NCBI GenBank assembly: GCA_964036045.1
Contig: OZ038381.1
Location: forward strand, 122,143,843 to 122,207,842
Reading direction: 5' to 3'
Length of the DNA stretch: 64,000 bases
DNA from: Eutreptiella sp. 'Long Island Sound 2002'
Taxonomy: Eukaryota > Euglenozoa > Euglenophyceae > Eutreptiales > Eutreptiaceae
A program made the position numbers and the translations under genes. Positions 1 through 9,723 of this stretch are shown piece after piece (position 1 is the stretch's first letter; each line of letters starts with the position of its first letter). Under the pieces are notes generated by a model. The model searched no databases. It was given only the letters and a program-made list of their open reading frames with translations, and was not told where the DNA came from.

Positions 1-1307
1 CCCCATGGGTAAATATTTTGCAGAACCTCCGTAGCCTCTCTTCTAAGCCACAAAAGGTAAGGTGACCGCTTATGCGGACAAATTAATTTCTGAAATCGAC
101 GTGCCACGCGTTTACACTTTGAAAGGGCCGCGGCCTCGTAGCGCCATGATTGCATGGCCGTCAAAAGGTTTGCCATTTCTTGTACAATAGATATATACTT
201 TGGAGGCAACTTCATGGTCTTACCTATTATTGTCCAGTTAGCGAGGAGACGCCATGTCTCCTCACCGTCCGGGCTTGCCTTACCTTTGAGACTAATATTA
301 GTCTTAGATTCATTCAACACGGTTTGCACGCGTGCACGGACAAGAGGCGGCAAACGTTTGCAAAACGCGCGAATGAAGTGTGTAAGATAGTCGCCAAGTC
401 GGATCACCAAGTGCAAAATGCACATCACAATGAACCGTGTGCGGTCATCCACGCGGAGCATTGGTTTTGAAGTGCACCCTTTGGCCGTAGTGCAATCCAA
501 ACCTTTATCGTACAAAGCGCGGAATTTTCCATCAAGGTGCGTTGTGCGCCGCACCTTAGTGTTCATCCATCGTTCACGCCTACTACACCATGTGGAAAAA
601 GAGTAGATGCTTCCAATGGCAAAGTAAGACGACAATCCTAAAAGTAGACGCAACCATGGAGAGTCTCCACCCAACATGATTCGTGCACGATAATAAACAT
701 TATTCATTTGGATGTATCCACTATCAATGATAGTTTGGATGTGTTGCAACGTGGCACAAAATAAGACACGCATTGCTTCGTCGTCATGTTCAGATGTCAA
801 TGCGACATCCAATGTCCAATTATATTGAAGAGTGCGGGCCTTTTCCATGTGATTGGCAAAGCCAATCGCAATTTGCACCCATGGGCGTGAGCCACATGGG
901 AACCCGTCGCCTCTAATTATGATGACGAATAATTGCTCGCCATCGATCATTGGAAAGTCCATGGACTCCATGAGCTCCTTTTGTGTTGCGACATAATTAA
1001 AGAAATGCGGTAAGTCCCATCGTACACCAACTTTGCCATTGTGAATAGTGGTTTCCAATTTTTGCGCCTTACCCAATCGTTGCCATTCACGGTGCATACG
1101 CTTGAAAGATGGAAATGGGTGCACCCAATGAACATCCAACTTTTCTTGGGCAGCTTTTGTTCGCCGGTTGGCCCAAGATATTAGATTCTTGTACCTAAAT
1201 TTGAGGCATGTTAATTCGAACAAAGTGACGCGCACAACGTGAACGTTGGTGCACAACGTGAGCGTTGGTTGAAATCGTTCAACTTGTTCAACCGGGCAGT
1301 TGAACAT
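1..1307 (-). CDS. Long unrecognised ORF, 3' end cut by window edge (DNA-transposon-like)
   Basis: Reading the minus strand from an ATG at 1307-1305 gives about 435 codons without a stop up to position 1, so the frame continues outside the window. An in-frame TGA lies just upstream of the ATG, which supports this start unless an intron intervenes. Visible landmarks are a WVHPFPSF stretch near residue 65, a VRWDLPHFFNYV stretch near residue 105, GEQLFVIIIRGDGFPCGS near residue 135, GGDSPWLRLLLGLSS near residue 225, RFIVMCILHLVIRLGDYL near residue 310 and SPDGEETWRLLANW near residue 360. The GGD-S-x7-GL segment followed by an HLxxRLGD segment reminds me of large unnamed transposon-borne proteins in animals and protists, but I cannot name the family. 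No catalytic triad can be assigned. The open frame over 1.3 kb in such decayed surroundings argues for recent function. Confidence 0.55.
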   Translation of the reverse strand, partial: MFNCPVEQVERFQPTLTLCTNVHVVRVTLFELTCLKFRYKNLISWANRRTKAAQEKLDVHWVHPFPSFKRMHREWQRLGKAQKLETTIHNGKVGVRWDLPHFFNYVATQKELMESMDFPMIDGEQLFVIIIRGDGFPCGSRPWVQIAIGFANHMEKARTLQYNWTLDVALTSEHDDEAMRVLFCATLQHIQTIIDSGYIQMNNVYYRARIMLGGDSPWLRLLLGLSSYFAIGSIYSFSTWCSRRERWMNTKVRRTTHLDGKFRALYDKGLDCTTAKGCTSKPMLRVDDRTRFIVMCILHLVIRLGDYLTHFIRAFCKRLPPLVRARVQTVLNESKTNISLKGKASPDGEETWRLLANWTIIGKTMKLPPKYISIVQEMANLLTAMQSWRYEAAALSKCKRVARRFQKLICPHKRSPYLLWLRREATEVLQNIYPW

Positions 1308-1465
1308 GACTTTAACAAATGTTCAATTTGTTGTTTTCATGAAAAAACACTTGATGGTAGCATGTAAATGGGGCCAAAATTGCATGTGGAAGAAGACATA
1401 TACATGATAGTTCGATGAAACCTAGGTAGGCACTCTATGTTGCACAAACATGAGTCGCATTTGTT

Positions 1466-1864
1466 TCATATGTGTTCAACCGCACACTTGAACGCATCTC
1501 GCATACGGTTGAACGCTCCTTGCATACATGCAACGCACCATGGTATGCATGTAGGACATGTAGAGCACCTATTTTTCGGCATTTCCAAGTCAAGGATCAA
1601 CCGGACGGCATCCTTGGGTGTAAACACCCTTTCCATGACCTTCCGGTCATTGCGTCGACTACGCCGCCCACTACCCATTCTAGTCTTGAGGCGTTCCCAT
1701 AGTGTACGACCACCCTTGGATGCGGTGAACAAGTTGACCAAATCACTCATCAATTCATCCGATTGTAATCCAGTGTAGTGATCTGCAATACATTGCTTCA
1801 AGTTTGACGTTGGCATTTTTGATTGTAAAATGAGAGGGATCCTTGCATACAAGTAAGAAACCAC
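1466..1864 (-). CDS. Cys-rich upstream ORF, possible 5' exon of the neighbouring ORF
   Basis: A 132-codon minus-strand frame ends about 160 bp upstream of the 435-codon ORF. The first codon of the frame is GTG; the first true ATG (MPTSNLKQCIADHYTG) lies near 1815. The protein has a basic patch (SGRRSRRNDRK) at about residues 67-77 and a cysteine cluster CSTCPTCIPWCVAC at about residues 99-112, with spacing C-x2-C-x2-C-x3-C-x2-C, which may bind metal. It could be the first exon or the first gene of the same transposon; I see no convincing GT-AG intron joining the two. I do not recognise the family. Confidence 0.35.
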   Translation of the reverse strand: MVSYLYARIPLILQSKMPTSNLKQCIADHYTGLQSDELMSDLVNLFTASKGGRTLWERLKTRMGSGRRSRRNDRKVMERVFTPKDAVRLILDLEMPKNRCSTCPTCIPWCVACMQGAFNRMRDAFKCAVEHI

Positions 1865-1992
1865 AATGGGGAATCTCTTGGTGCTCTAATTTGTTCTTAT
1901 TGTTACGTTATTTTTGGTGACACTACCATATTGCACAAAGGTGAAATTAAATATTCTTCAATTCAATGCGTCATGTATATTAATTAACCACT

Positions 1993-2130
1993 GTTGAACG
2001 CGTGATCGCGTGAGCACGCGCCACCGATTGGCGCGATAGGCCAGTTGAACTGTTCAACCGCGTTCAACCGAGTTCAACTGGGGGGTTGAACAGCAACATG
2101 CTGTTCAACTGGGTTCAACCGCTGTTCAAC
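1993..2130. repeat. Cluster of GTTCAAC/GTTGAAC heptamers
   Basis: Eight copies of the heptamer GTTSAAC lie between 2044 and 2130, in both orientations (2044, 2052, 2062, 2072, 2085, 2103, 2113, 2124), with a ninth at about 1993. Further copies occur at 1277, 1286 and 1299, at the start of the long minus-strand ORF. The word and its reverse complement differ only at the central base. Dense short subterminal repeats of this kind are typical of transposase-binding ends of DNA transposons, so this may mark the 5' end of the element encoding the ORFs to the left. The stretch 1865-2160 holds no gene. Confidence 0.5.
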
Positions 2131-2161
2131 CGCTACGCTCAAAGGTGTGCAAAAGGGGTCA

Positions 2162-3088
2162 CATTTTGTTGCTGCGGGGCACAAAAAATAAAGGAGCCAC
2201 CCAGGAGTCATGAGACTTCCCGTATTGTTTCCAGTTCACCTTAAACTCAATTCCATCCGGAACCGCAGGGTCTGGCTGTGGCTCAAAGCGTTGTCAGCAA
2301 CATAGTCATCCTCCTCAAGGTATTCATCCCTATCCGAATCGTCCTCATGTTGGGTATATTGGAAAACCACATGCTTTCCCGTGATATTAGGAACATGGTC
2401 CTTTAATTGGGTCTTGTGCGGGACCCACCCTTTTGGCAGTCTTACCAGGGTTCTACCAAGTCTTCGTCCCATGAGTGCCCAGCGGGAGGGGTCTTACCTC
2501 CCTGACAAGGCCTCCAACCTTGAAAGAGGTGACGGGGCCCTTGGGTGTCTTGCCTTGCCGCTTAGCATGCTCCTTTACAAGAGCATCCTTCACCAGTTTG
2601 GCGGGGTGTTCAGGTTCTTTGAATGCCAACACGGCATCTTTGGCGAGAGCGGTGGTGTATCAGGGAAGGGAGCGACTCAACCTGTCCCTGGTGAAGAGAG
2701 TTTGGAGGGGACACGTCCCAGATGGTGTTGGCAAATCGTGATAGGCTCGGATGGCTCTCCACATCTCTCTGAACCAATCCTCTCCTGGTTCTCCAGCTGA
2801 GCTTACACAGCCTCTCAAAAACCTGGCAACCGCCCACTTTGGCTCGGCCAATTTTAACGGGTAAGGTGTGCCCAGCACCTGGAATGCCGTAAACCCATGT
2901 AAGCACACGTGGCCTTGAACCATCCACCCGTGAACTGAGGGAAATTGTCGCTGCAAATTGGTGCGAGGATGAAAATTGTCAGGCAATGCTTGATTGTCTT
3001 CTCGGCCACTTCTTAAGCTGTTTGACCCCTTACTTCGGCGGCAGTGGCAAAGAGATAGCCCGAATGGCAATCGACAACAATAACTACA
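2162..3088 (-). pseudogene. Ty3/gypsy integrase plus chromodomain remnant (element H, 3' piece)
   Basis: The minus strand encodes, in shifting frames, the C-terminal half of a Ty3 polyprotein. Near 3075 the frame reads VVIVVDCHSGYLFA, matching the integrase core strand that carries a catalytic Asp (compare AVDRHSGYIVAV in element C). Around 2700-2760 comes the segment with WRAIRAYHDLP, equivalent to WRVLQAYHDLP in element C. The end (about 2240-2162) encodes FKVNWKQYGKSHDSWVAP, a chromodomain-type segment with the usual W-x-x-x-x-x-x-x-S-W pattern. Several stops and frameshifts make it non-functional. It abuts satellite DNA abruptly at 3089. Its strand and protein type match the RT pieces at 19592-20119 and 34901-35709, so I infer a single split element. 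Confidence 0.75.
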
Positions 3089-3900
3089 CAATTTGCCCTA
3101 TTTAACTTGTAATTCTCGCATAAGTAGATTCCGGGGAGGTATCATGAGATCTCAAATTGCTTGCCCTTGTTGCTAAGGTTAGTTTGGCCTTGGCAAAACA
3201 CCAAAAGTGACCCTACATGCTCTTGCATCAAGATATATGAAAGGCGGGAGCCAAAATTGCCTCAAAACAGCCATATTTGCCCTGTTTGACGTCGAATTCT
3301 AGTATAAGTAGATTTAGGGGTGGTATCATGAGATTTGAAATTGCTCCACCTTGTTCCTAAGGTTAGCTTAGCTTTGGGAAAACACCACATGTGATCCTAC
3401 ATGCTCTTGCATCAAGATAAATCAACGGCGGGACCCAAGATTGCCCCATAACAGCCATATTTGCCCTGTTTGAGGTCTCATTCTAGTATAAATAGATTTA
3501 GGGGAAGTTTGATGAGATTCGAAATTGCTCAACTTGCTGCCAAGGTTAGTTGGGCCTTAGCAAACCACCATTTCCGACCCTAAATGCTCTCGGATCAAGA
3601 TGACTGAACGGCGGGAGCCACAATTGCCTCAAAACAGCCATATTTGCCCTATTTAACGTGTAATTCTTGTATAAGTAGATGTAGGGGAGTTATCATCAGA
3701 TTTCAAATTGCTCCACCTTGTTCGTAAGGTTAGTTCCGCCTTGCAAACCACAATATGTGACCCTGAATGCTCCTGGCTCAGAATGAATGAACGGCGGGAG
3801 CCACGATTGCCTCAAAACACCCATATTTGCCCTATTTAACGTGTAAGTTTCGTATATGTGGATTTGGGGCTGGTATCATGAGATTTCAAACTGACGTAAT
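3089..3900. repeat. 183-bp satellite array (about 4.5 units)
   Basis: The word catatttgccc or a close variant recurs at 3089, 3272, 3456, 3639 and 3822, giving a period of 183-184 bp. Each unit also contains a variant of ataagtagattt, atcatgagatttcaaattgc, aaggttag and cggcgggagcc. Units differ from one another by several percent to over ten percent by eye. The same satellite reappears at 23110-23695 inside T2. Confidence 0.9.
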
Positions 3901-4800
3901 TGACGTGGTTGGAGAACATGCCTGGCTTTGTGTTTGCGCTGCCATTGCTTCATTGCCCACATCACACTCATATCATGTTTGTGACCTAACAGGGTATGGG
4001 GGAAATTACATCCGGTTTAAAATTGGATTGTTGACATGAAAGCACAACGACATCAGTAAAATCGGCCGTTCTGGGTTCAAAAGTGCCAAAACAGCTGTTT
4101 GGGACATTGTTGCCACCCAGTGTTCCTAGGACATTGCCTAAGCTGGCTCTTTGGGCTGCCAGCCAACGCGCGTTGCAATGCACGGCTTTTGCTTTGCAAG
4201 TTCTTCTTTGAATTGTCCAATAGCTTGTGCCATGGAAGAGGAGGTCGGCCCATTAGTACATTCCACTGAATGCGTGTGGTGTGTGTTGTGTGTTGTCTGT
4301 GTGATATTTCATCTTGATGGAATGTATCCCTAGAGCTCGGTTAGGCATGCCAGGCAGCAAATTGTGACCAGAGGGTGCAAAACGTACCCCTGAATAGCCG
4401 TATTTGCACCTTTGAAGCCACAAATGTGGATTAGAGTCATTCCGTTGTGATTTCCGCGTGATTACCCACCTTCCAGATTTGTGGAACCCAACAAGACTAC
4501 TCCATGCATGCACACACATTTGCATTTGCAAATTGATGGTGTGTTTGGTGCATTATATGGGAATGCTGTAGTTCAACCCAGTGGTGGTGGACACAAGCAA
4601 CCGTTAGGGAGCTTGTGGGTCCATGCTTGATATATCACAAAGGAAATATCACAGAGGAAAGATCACAGTTGTGTCGGTCATTTTTTGCCCGCCTGTCCCA
4701 TCTCTCCATTCAAGTGGTGGTTTGCCTTGCCGTTGTGGTGGTGGATGATTCTGCTGCAGTTGCAATCCATGATGCATGATGCATGATGCTCCACTTCTCT
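3901..4800. other. Stretch without a recognisable gene (inside T1)
   Basis: Unique-looking sequence follows the satellite. All open frames here are under 95 codons and none resembles a known family. Only short GT-rich runs near 4270-4310 stand out. I see no gene. Confidence 0.5.
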
Positions 4801-4971
4801 TCTCAAAGCAATGTCGTCTACCACGCAAATTGGCGGTACTCTTCCAGTGTTAGCAAGGGAGCACCTGTGCATGTGGCTGCTGTGTTGGAGTTCCTGAGTA
4901 ATGAGATGTTGGAGCTTGTCGGCAACGCATCAAGAGAAAACAAGAAGTAGCAACGTATCACGCCTCGGCTC
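4801..4971 (+). pseudogene. Histone H2A fragment (captured, with in-frame stop)
   Basis: The plus strand in the frame of 4801 encodes [20 protein letters not shown] followed by [13 protein letters not shown], then a TAG at 4948-4950, then QRITPRLL. This aligns with the core of histone H2A: the GAPVYLAAVLEYL helix, the E-LAGNAARDNKK segment that contributes to the acidic patch, and the following R-I-PRHL segment. The residues upstream of Ser-Lys-Gly are not recognisably H2A, so the N-terminal half of the histone fold is absent or diverged. The fragment stops where the 22-bp tandem array begins. It is too short and broken to act as a histone and is best read as gene capture by T1. Known of the family: H2A packs with H2B in nucleosomes. 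Confidence 0.75.
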
Positions 4972-5622
4972 TTGATGGTATGCACCGTATGCTCCGTGCA
5001 CATCCTATGTTGCACGCACACACCAACTGTGCACACAGCACGCACGTATTGTGCACACTGGATGCACGCATCGTGCACACTACACGCACGTACGCATGCA
5101 CTGTCTACACTGCGCGCACACATTTCGCAGGTTGCACGCACGCGGCAGAGATGGGGTACGCATGCGTTGTGGGTGCCCTGTGCATGCTTTGTGCATATTT
5201 GGGTTGCTTCGGGACACACGGCAGGTGTGTATCCAAGCTAGAAAGCAAGGACTGTCCTCGAGTACACGAAGTGTGCTGCTCACTGCACGCACGCATCGTG
5301 CAAACTGCACGCACGCATCATGCCGACTGCACGCACGCGTCGTGCACGCTGCACGCACGCATTGTGCACGCTGCATGCATGCACTGCGCACGCTGCATGC
5401 ACGCACGCACTGTGCCTACTGCACACACGCATTGTGAGCGCTGCACGCAAGCACTGTGCACACTGCACACACGCATTGTACACGCTGCACGCACGCATTG
5501 TGCACACTGCATACAAGCATCGTGCACGCTGCACGCACGCACTGGGCACGCTGCACGCAGGCATCGTGCATGCTGCACGCACGCATTGTATACACTGCAC
5601 GCACTCATCTCTCCACCTTCAA
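4972..5622. repeat. 22-bp tandem repeat array (T1 copy)
   Basis: The array is built of a 22-bp unit close to cattgtgcacgctgcacgcacg, most regular from 5280 to 5610 and degenerate with interruptions from 4972 to 5280. Because 66 bp is three units, every frame reads as an artificial 22-residue Cys/His/Ala/Arg/Thr repeat on both strands. The same unit, in reverse orientation, forms the array at 53076-53755. Confidence 0.9.
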
Positions 5623-5845
5623 GGCCCAAGCGGTTGCCAGTAAATTGACATTCTGGGCTTATGCTACCTTTAGTGTCGGGGATGAGGTCCTCATGGCAGC
5701 GTTTGCTCAGTATGTGATGCAGAACGGGTTTCTTTTTACATTCAGGGCTCGGAATGTTGCGAACATGGCTTGGGCTTTTGCCAGCGTTTGCTCTGTATGT
5801 GATGCAGAACGCGTTTCTGTCTACCTTCAGGGCTGTTCACAATAA
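5600..5845 (+). pseudogene. OPR/RAP-type repeat protein fragment
   Basis: Immediately after the 22-bp array the plus strand encodes LSTFKAQAVASKLTFWAYAT, then FSVGDEVLMAAFAQYVMQ, then FTFRARNVANMAWAFASV. The pattern F-x-A-Q/R-x-V-A-x-x-x-W-A-x-A followed by a helix ending LM-A-A-x-A is that of the roughly 38-residue helical repeats in octotricopeptide-like and RAP-domain organelle RNA-binding proteins of algae and other protists. About one and a half repeats remain. The DNA segment cagcgtttgct...ttcaggg is duplicated (5698-5750 and 5780-5834), and the second copy shifts frame. Probably a captured exon of a nuclear gene for an organelle protein. The family assignment rests on the repeat pattern only. 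Confidence 0.5.
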
Positions 5846-5847
5846 AT

Positions 5848-5928
5848 GGGCCTATGACCCGGATATCTGCGCTGTATCCCATGGCACATGCCCCGGGATA
5901 CAGCGCAGATATCCGGGTCATTAGGCCC
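5848..5928. repeat. Near-perfect 34-bp inverted repeat (hairpin)
   Basis: Arms 5848-5880 and 5895-5928 are reverse complements apart from one missing base in the left arm; the loop is 14 nt (5881-5894). The outer end reads gggcctatgacccgg. It directly follows the OPR-like fragment. It could be a foldback element or a cruciform-forming site. The 200 bp to its right (5929-6129) holds no recognisable gene. Confidence 0.85.
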
Positions 5929-6129
5929 AATTCTTATACCTGGGGCATACTTTGGCGATGCATGTGCGAACCATGGTGCACACAGGGATGCACGCAGGTT
6001 CTGCTTTTCTCAAGGTGGTCGCCTTCTCCACAAAGACGCCATTGTGTGCATCATCGGTTGCGTCTGATAAAGAGATGATCCCAAGCTCCCCCCCCCCATA
6101 TTCCAGGCGGTACCGTGGGTCCAAAATGT

Positions 6130-6433
6130 TGCCTTTGCCCCCTGAGAAACAGATCAGGCACCCCCCTCCCCTAGTTTGAGCGTGCTGGATGCGAAACGAG
6201 AGATTGTAGGGACACACAGATCGTGACTCACACGGTTACAGCATCCATATGCACCAAAATCTGCCATTTTCCTTCCCAAGTCGGCCAAAAGCGGCCGTTT
6301 TCTGGTGGAATATTGATGTTTTTGTCTTCGGACAAGCAGTTGAAGACCCCTCGTCCTATTTTGAGGGTGCTGGATGCAAAAAAAACAGAATGTAGGGACA
6401 CAGAGATCACTCAAACGCAGTTTACAGCATCCG
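6130..6433. repeat. 188-bp satellite, part left of element A
   Basis: Two diverged units are visible, with gtgctggatgc at 6182 and 6367 and the paired words cggccaaaagcggccg near 6281. The array is broken by element A in the middle of a unit, at the word cagcatccg, and resumes at 18966. Confidence 0.85.
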
Positions 6434-7162
6434 AGTAAGTCAAAGTGCTTTTCCAATGCTTTAGGGTATACTTTAGTTGTATTAGAGGTGCTCTAAGTAC
6501 CCTTGCATTTTTATCTTAGTATTGGCCTAACCAAAATGGGTGATAACACATTTTGACCTATAGAACCAAACACTAATTCAGGATGTTGTGTGGACCCCCT
6601 AATCCCCAAGCAATGTGCATTAAATCATCTTTTTCTGAGTTGACTGAAGCACCGATATACTGAGGCAGAGCCTATGAATTTATCTATGTTTTCTCATGAA
6701 TTCTTAGCTATCCTAGTGGTATGCACCCTAGGGGCTGGGGTACCTCTTTTTCAGAGGTCCTGGGTTCAATACCCAGTCAGCCCAGCTGAGTAGGAAGTCT
6801 CCATGTGACATGGCAGTGGCCTCAGCGCCACATCAGCACCTATGGGACCCAAAAACGAGGAGTGCACATCTCAAGATGGCACTATGGAGTGTGTGAGCCC
6901 TTGGGGCAGTTTTCCAATCAGTGTTTCTCAAGCATGTAAAATATTACAACCTGAGTTGCATTGAATCTCTTTCTGAGTGTGTATTTTTTTTGGCCCTTCA
7001 TGCTTTGATCCTGTTCATCTTCTACTTGCGTACTACTCTGGTTTGGGTTGCACCTGATTGGTTTTATATCACCAAAACATTTTCAATATCAAAAACAAGC
7101 AGCAGGATCCCATGTCCAGCAGCAGGCAGCAGGAGAAGTACATCAAAAACAAAGTGCTGGAA
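6434..7162 (+). repeat. 5' LTR of element A
   Basis: It starts agtaag and is homologous to 18206-18965, 20125-20915 and 34111-34900. Compared with B it lacks the last part of the LTR and the primer-binding site: gtgctggaaa joins directly to cagacagtctctgcg, whereas B has the LTR end and the PBS in between. It contains a tRNA-like block (6704-6789). Confidence 0.85.
6704..6789 (+). other. tRNA-like cloverleaf within 5' LTR of A
   Basis: The segment begins TTAGCTA, has a D-arm-like hairpin CCTAG/CTAGG with TGGT in its loop, an anticodon-like arm ACCTC/GAGGT with a 7-nt loop, and a perfect T-arm CTGGG-TTCAATA-CCCAG that also fits a pol III B box. The acceptor partner is degraded here (CAGCTGA) but intact in two sister LTRs. 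The spacer between the D and anticodon arms is too long for a normal tRNA. Confidence 0.5.
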
Positions 7163-7244
7163 ACAGACAGTCTCTGCGTGCCGGCAGCAACCCCGTGCCG
7201 TACACCCAGCGCGCCGAGAACTGTCCTGAGCAAGAAGGGCTAAT

Positions 7245-9717
7245 ATGGACACAAAGCAGGAGGACACCAACGTGAGGACGGCGCCTGAGGCACCAGCAAT
7301 GCCAGCGCCTGGAGAGCCCGGACCTGGACCTGGTGCTGTACCTTCGGTGCCCTTACGTGGGCCAGTGGACGTGGCTGATGGTTCGCTGGAGGGACTGCAA
7401 TCGGCCTTCAAGGCCCCCTCAGTCGAGGAGATGGACACCAACCCTGTGTAGTGAAAGAGGGAGAGAGAGAAAGATGCAGGAGAAAGCACGTCACACGAAG
7501 GAGTGGACCACGGGCACGACCCGACGAGCAACTCAACCTTCGAGGGCGCACCAAGCGCCTCTGGCCTCCAGGCATCACCCTCTCCTACAACCGACACACT
7601 CCCAACTCCAGACCCAGCTGCTGCAACATCCACACCCATAACCACCCGGCCTATGGCTGATGGCACAGGCTTTACTGGCAAGCCTACCTACCCTGCCTAT
7701 GGTGTGGACCCATCCACCACTGCGTTTCGAGAGGCAACCAGTGAGCCAGTGGCCTCCAGTTCTGCGCCCCGCTGGTATGCGGCGGATTATCACCATCCTC
7801 TACCCGCTACGGGAGCATATGTGGATGTTCCTGGGTATGCAACCCTGAGTGGGCTGAGGAGGGGCCGTGAGTCATGCGGGAGCAGGAGTAGAGGATCGGG
7901 GAGATCCTTCAAAAGGTCCCTGACGCGGTCGGAGATTAAAGAGGCGCTCTGAGGAGCCTCATCTGAACTTGTTGGTGATCTCACTCAAGAGATTCGGGCA
8001 AAACTGGAGCCCCTGATTCCTCCTCAAGCGTCACCTACCATGCTGAGAGTTTCACCTAACCAAGTACAAGCCAATCACCTGGTGGCGGGATTGGCAAACA
8101 CCCTGGGAAGCCTGATGAGCCGACCGATGCCGACCCCTGCGTTGATACCGAGAAGCCCTTTCATACCAAGAACGGCCCAGCCTCCCTACAGCCACGTGGA
8201 GATTTCCATGAGAGCCGAGCTGAACCGGCTGGGGCTGACAGCCCTGAGGGCAATGGTTGACGTGGAGCCTTACGGCTCTAGTGACCTAGGTGGAGGCCCC
8301 CCGACGATGAGCCGCCATCCATGAGTTCTGCTTCGCCCTCGGAGGACGACAACCCTGAGGCCCCCGAGAACCCGAGCGGGCGGAAGAAGAAGAAGAATCG
8401 AAAGACCAAGCGCTTTGAGGGACGCAGGTCTCAGGAGGCTAAGGCAATCGCCACCTCCAAGATTGTGGTGAACTTGCCTGAGTTCACAGGCAAGGATCTC
8501 AGCGAATTCGCTGAGAACTTTGGCCGGTTCCTCCTAATGACCAGCCAAACCCATGCTAGTGGGCGAGTCAAGTGCGATCTGCTCCTGCAGTGCTGCAAGA
8601 CCAAGTACCTGGAGAAGCAGGTGGAGCAGATCGTGACAAAGTCCGCCACCTTCGCCGACGTGTTGGTTGCATTGCAGAGGCAGTACCCTACCTACGAAAC
8701 CGACCTCTCCATCAGGGCTGAGGTCCCGAACCTGGCCGTGCTACCCAACAACCCCAAACCAGCCAGGATCTCCGAGCTACTGGCTGACCTGGACCACTGG
8801 GTGGGCCGATTCTTACGGCAGCGGTGAGCTGCTCTTCTGATTGGTCGCTAAGCTCCCTCGGGAGCTGTGGGACCAGTGCCGGTCAACGGCAGTGCGCAAG
8901 GCGAGAGCCCTCAACTACGAGGATTTGTTTGTGCTACTCTTGGAGCTGGCGCTGGAGGAAGAAAGTGACCGGCACCTGACCGCCTACCGTCCTGGAGGCG
9001 GAGGCTCTGGGAGCCATGGAAAAGGATACCACGGACCCAGACCTGGACAGCGGACTACCCCCAAGCACGCCCCTATCACGGGCAATGTCCAGGACATTCT
9101 TCTGGTGTGACGCCAGAGACGAGCATGGTCACCCGCAGCACGCCCCTGACTGCGATCAGCGCGATTGCTTCGTGGTCCAGGGGAAGAAGCAGGAGACCAA
9201 CACCCGCGCCAAGCCTAAGATGCCGGATCATTACGGGTGCACTATCACCTGTGCCTTCTGTGGGAAGAGGAAGCACTACGAGGATGAGTGCTATCACAAG
9301 CAGCGCCTGTCGGCGAAGCTGAAGGGCGAAGATCCTGGCCAAGGCTCAGGCAAGGGCGGTGGTAAGGGCAATGGCAACGACTCTGGTAAGGGCAAGTGGA
9401 AAGGCCATGGTAAAGGCCAAGACAAGAGCCAAGGTGGACGAGGAGGAGGCGCTAATCGCCAGCCAGACAAGGACAACAAGAACCAGTACAAGAACGGAAT
9501 CAACCAAAACCCTAAACCAGGGGGGAACTCCGAGCCCTCGGGGGGGCAGTCTGGTCCTACCACACGCTCGCAGACTCAGGCCCAGCGAGAGCAAGGGGCC
9601 AAGCGTGAGCATGAAGGTGGTGATGATGGCAACGCCAAGAAGATAAGCCGTTTCATGAGGATGGCCCGCAAATTGCGGAACAAGGGGTTCGAGGTGACCT
9701 GTCCCGCGGAGTTCTGA
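7245..9717 (+). pseudogene. gag of element A (broken)
   Basis: The ATG at 7245 opens a Pro/Ala-rich N-terminus (MDTKQEDTNV...), conserved at 21014 in B. A capsid-like helical region at 8460-9000 includes FTGKDLSEFAENFGRFL and LPRELWDQCRSTA. The C-terminus has one zinc knuckle CAFCGKRKHYEDEC (C-x2-C-x4-H-x4-C, near 9250-9295), then a Gly/Lys-rich basic tail and a conserved end FEVTCPAEF before TGA at 9715-9717. Gag would form the particle shell and bind the RNA. Lesions are the stops at about 7449 and 7950 and frame changes near 8300, 8830 and 9050. The zinc-knuckle part is intact in one frame (9016-9717) and in the same frame as protease. Confidence 0.85.
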
Positions 9718-9723
9718 CGTAGA
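9712..9723 (+). promoter_or_regulatory. Candidate gag-pol readthrough stop (UGA-CGU) in A
   Basis: The gag frame ends TTC-TGA-CGT and stays open in the same frame straight into protease, with no frameshift and no new ATG. In B the same place reads TTC-TGA-CGG. UGA followed by CGG is a known efficient readthrough context in plant RNA viruses. Function here is inferred. Confidence 0.5.

Noticed and set aside
4980-5648. 222-codon ORF rich in His, Cys, Ala, Arg and Thr
   Set aside because: Product of the 22-bp tandem repeat; similar ORFs appear in other frames and on the other strand.
6704-6789. Functional tRNA gene
   Set aside because: The spacer before the anticodon arm is too long, the variable region is a single base, and the acceptor stem is degraded in this copy; kept only as a tRNA-like element.
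7064-7681. 205-codon minus-strand ORF opposite gag of A
   Set aside because: Shadow of the Pro/Ala-rich gag N-terminus, not conserved as a frame in B.
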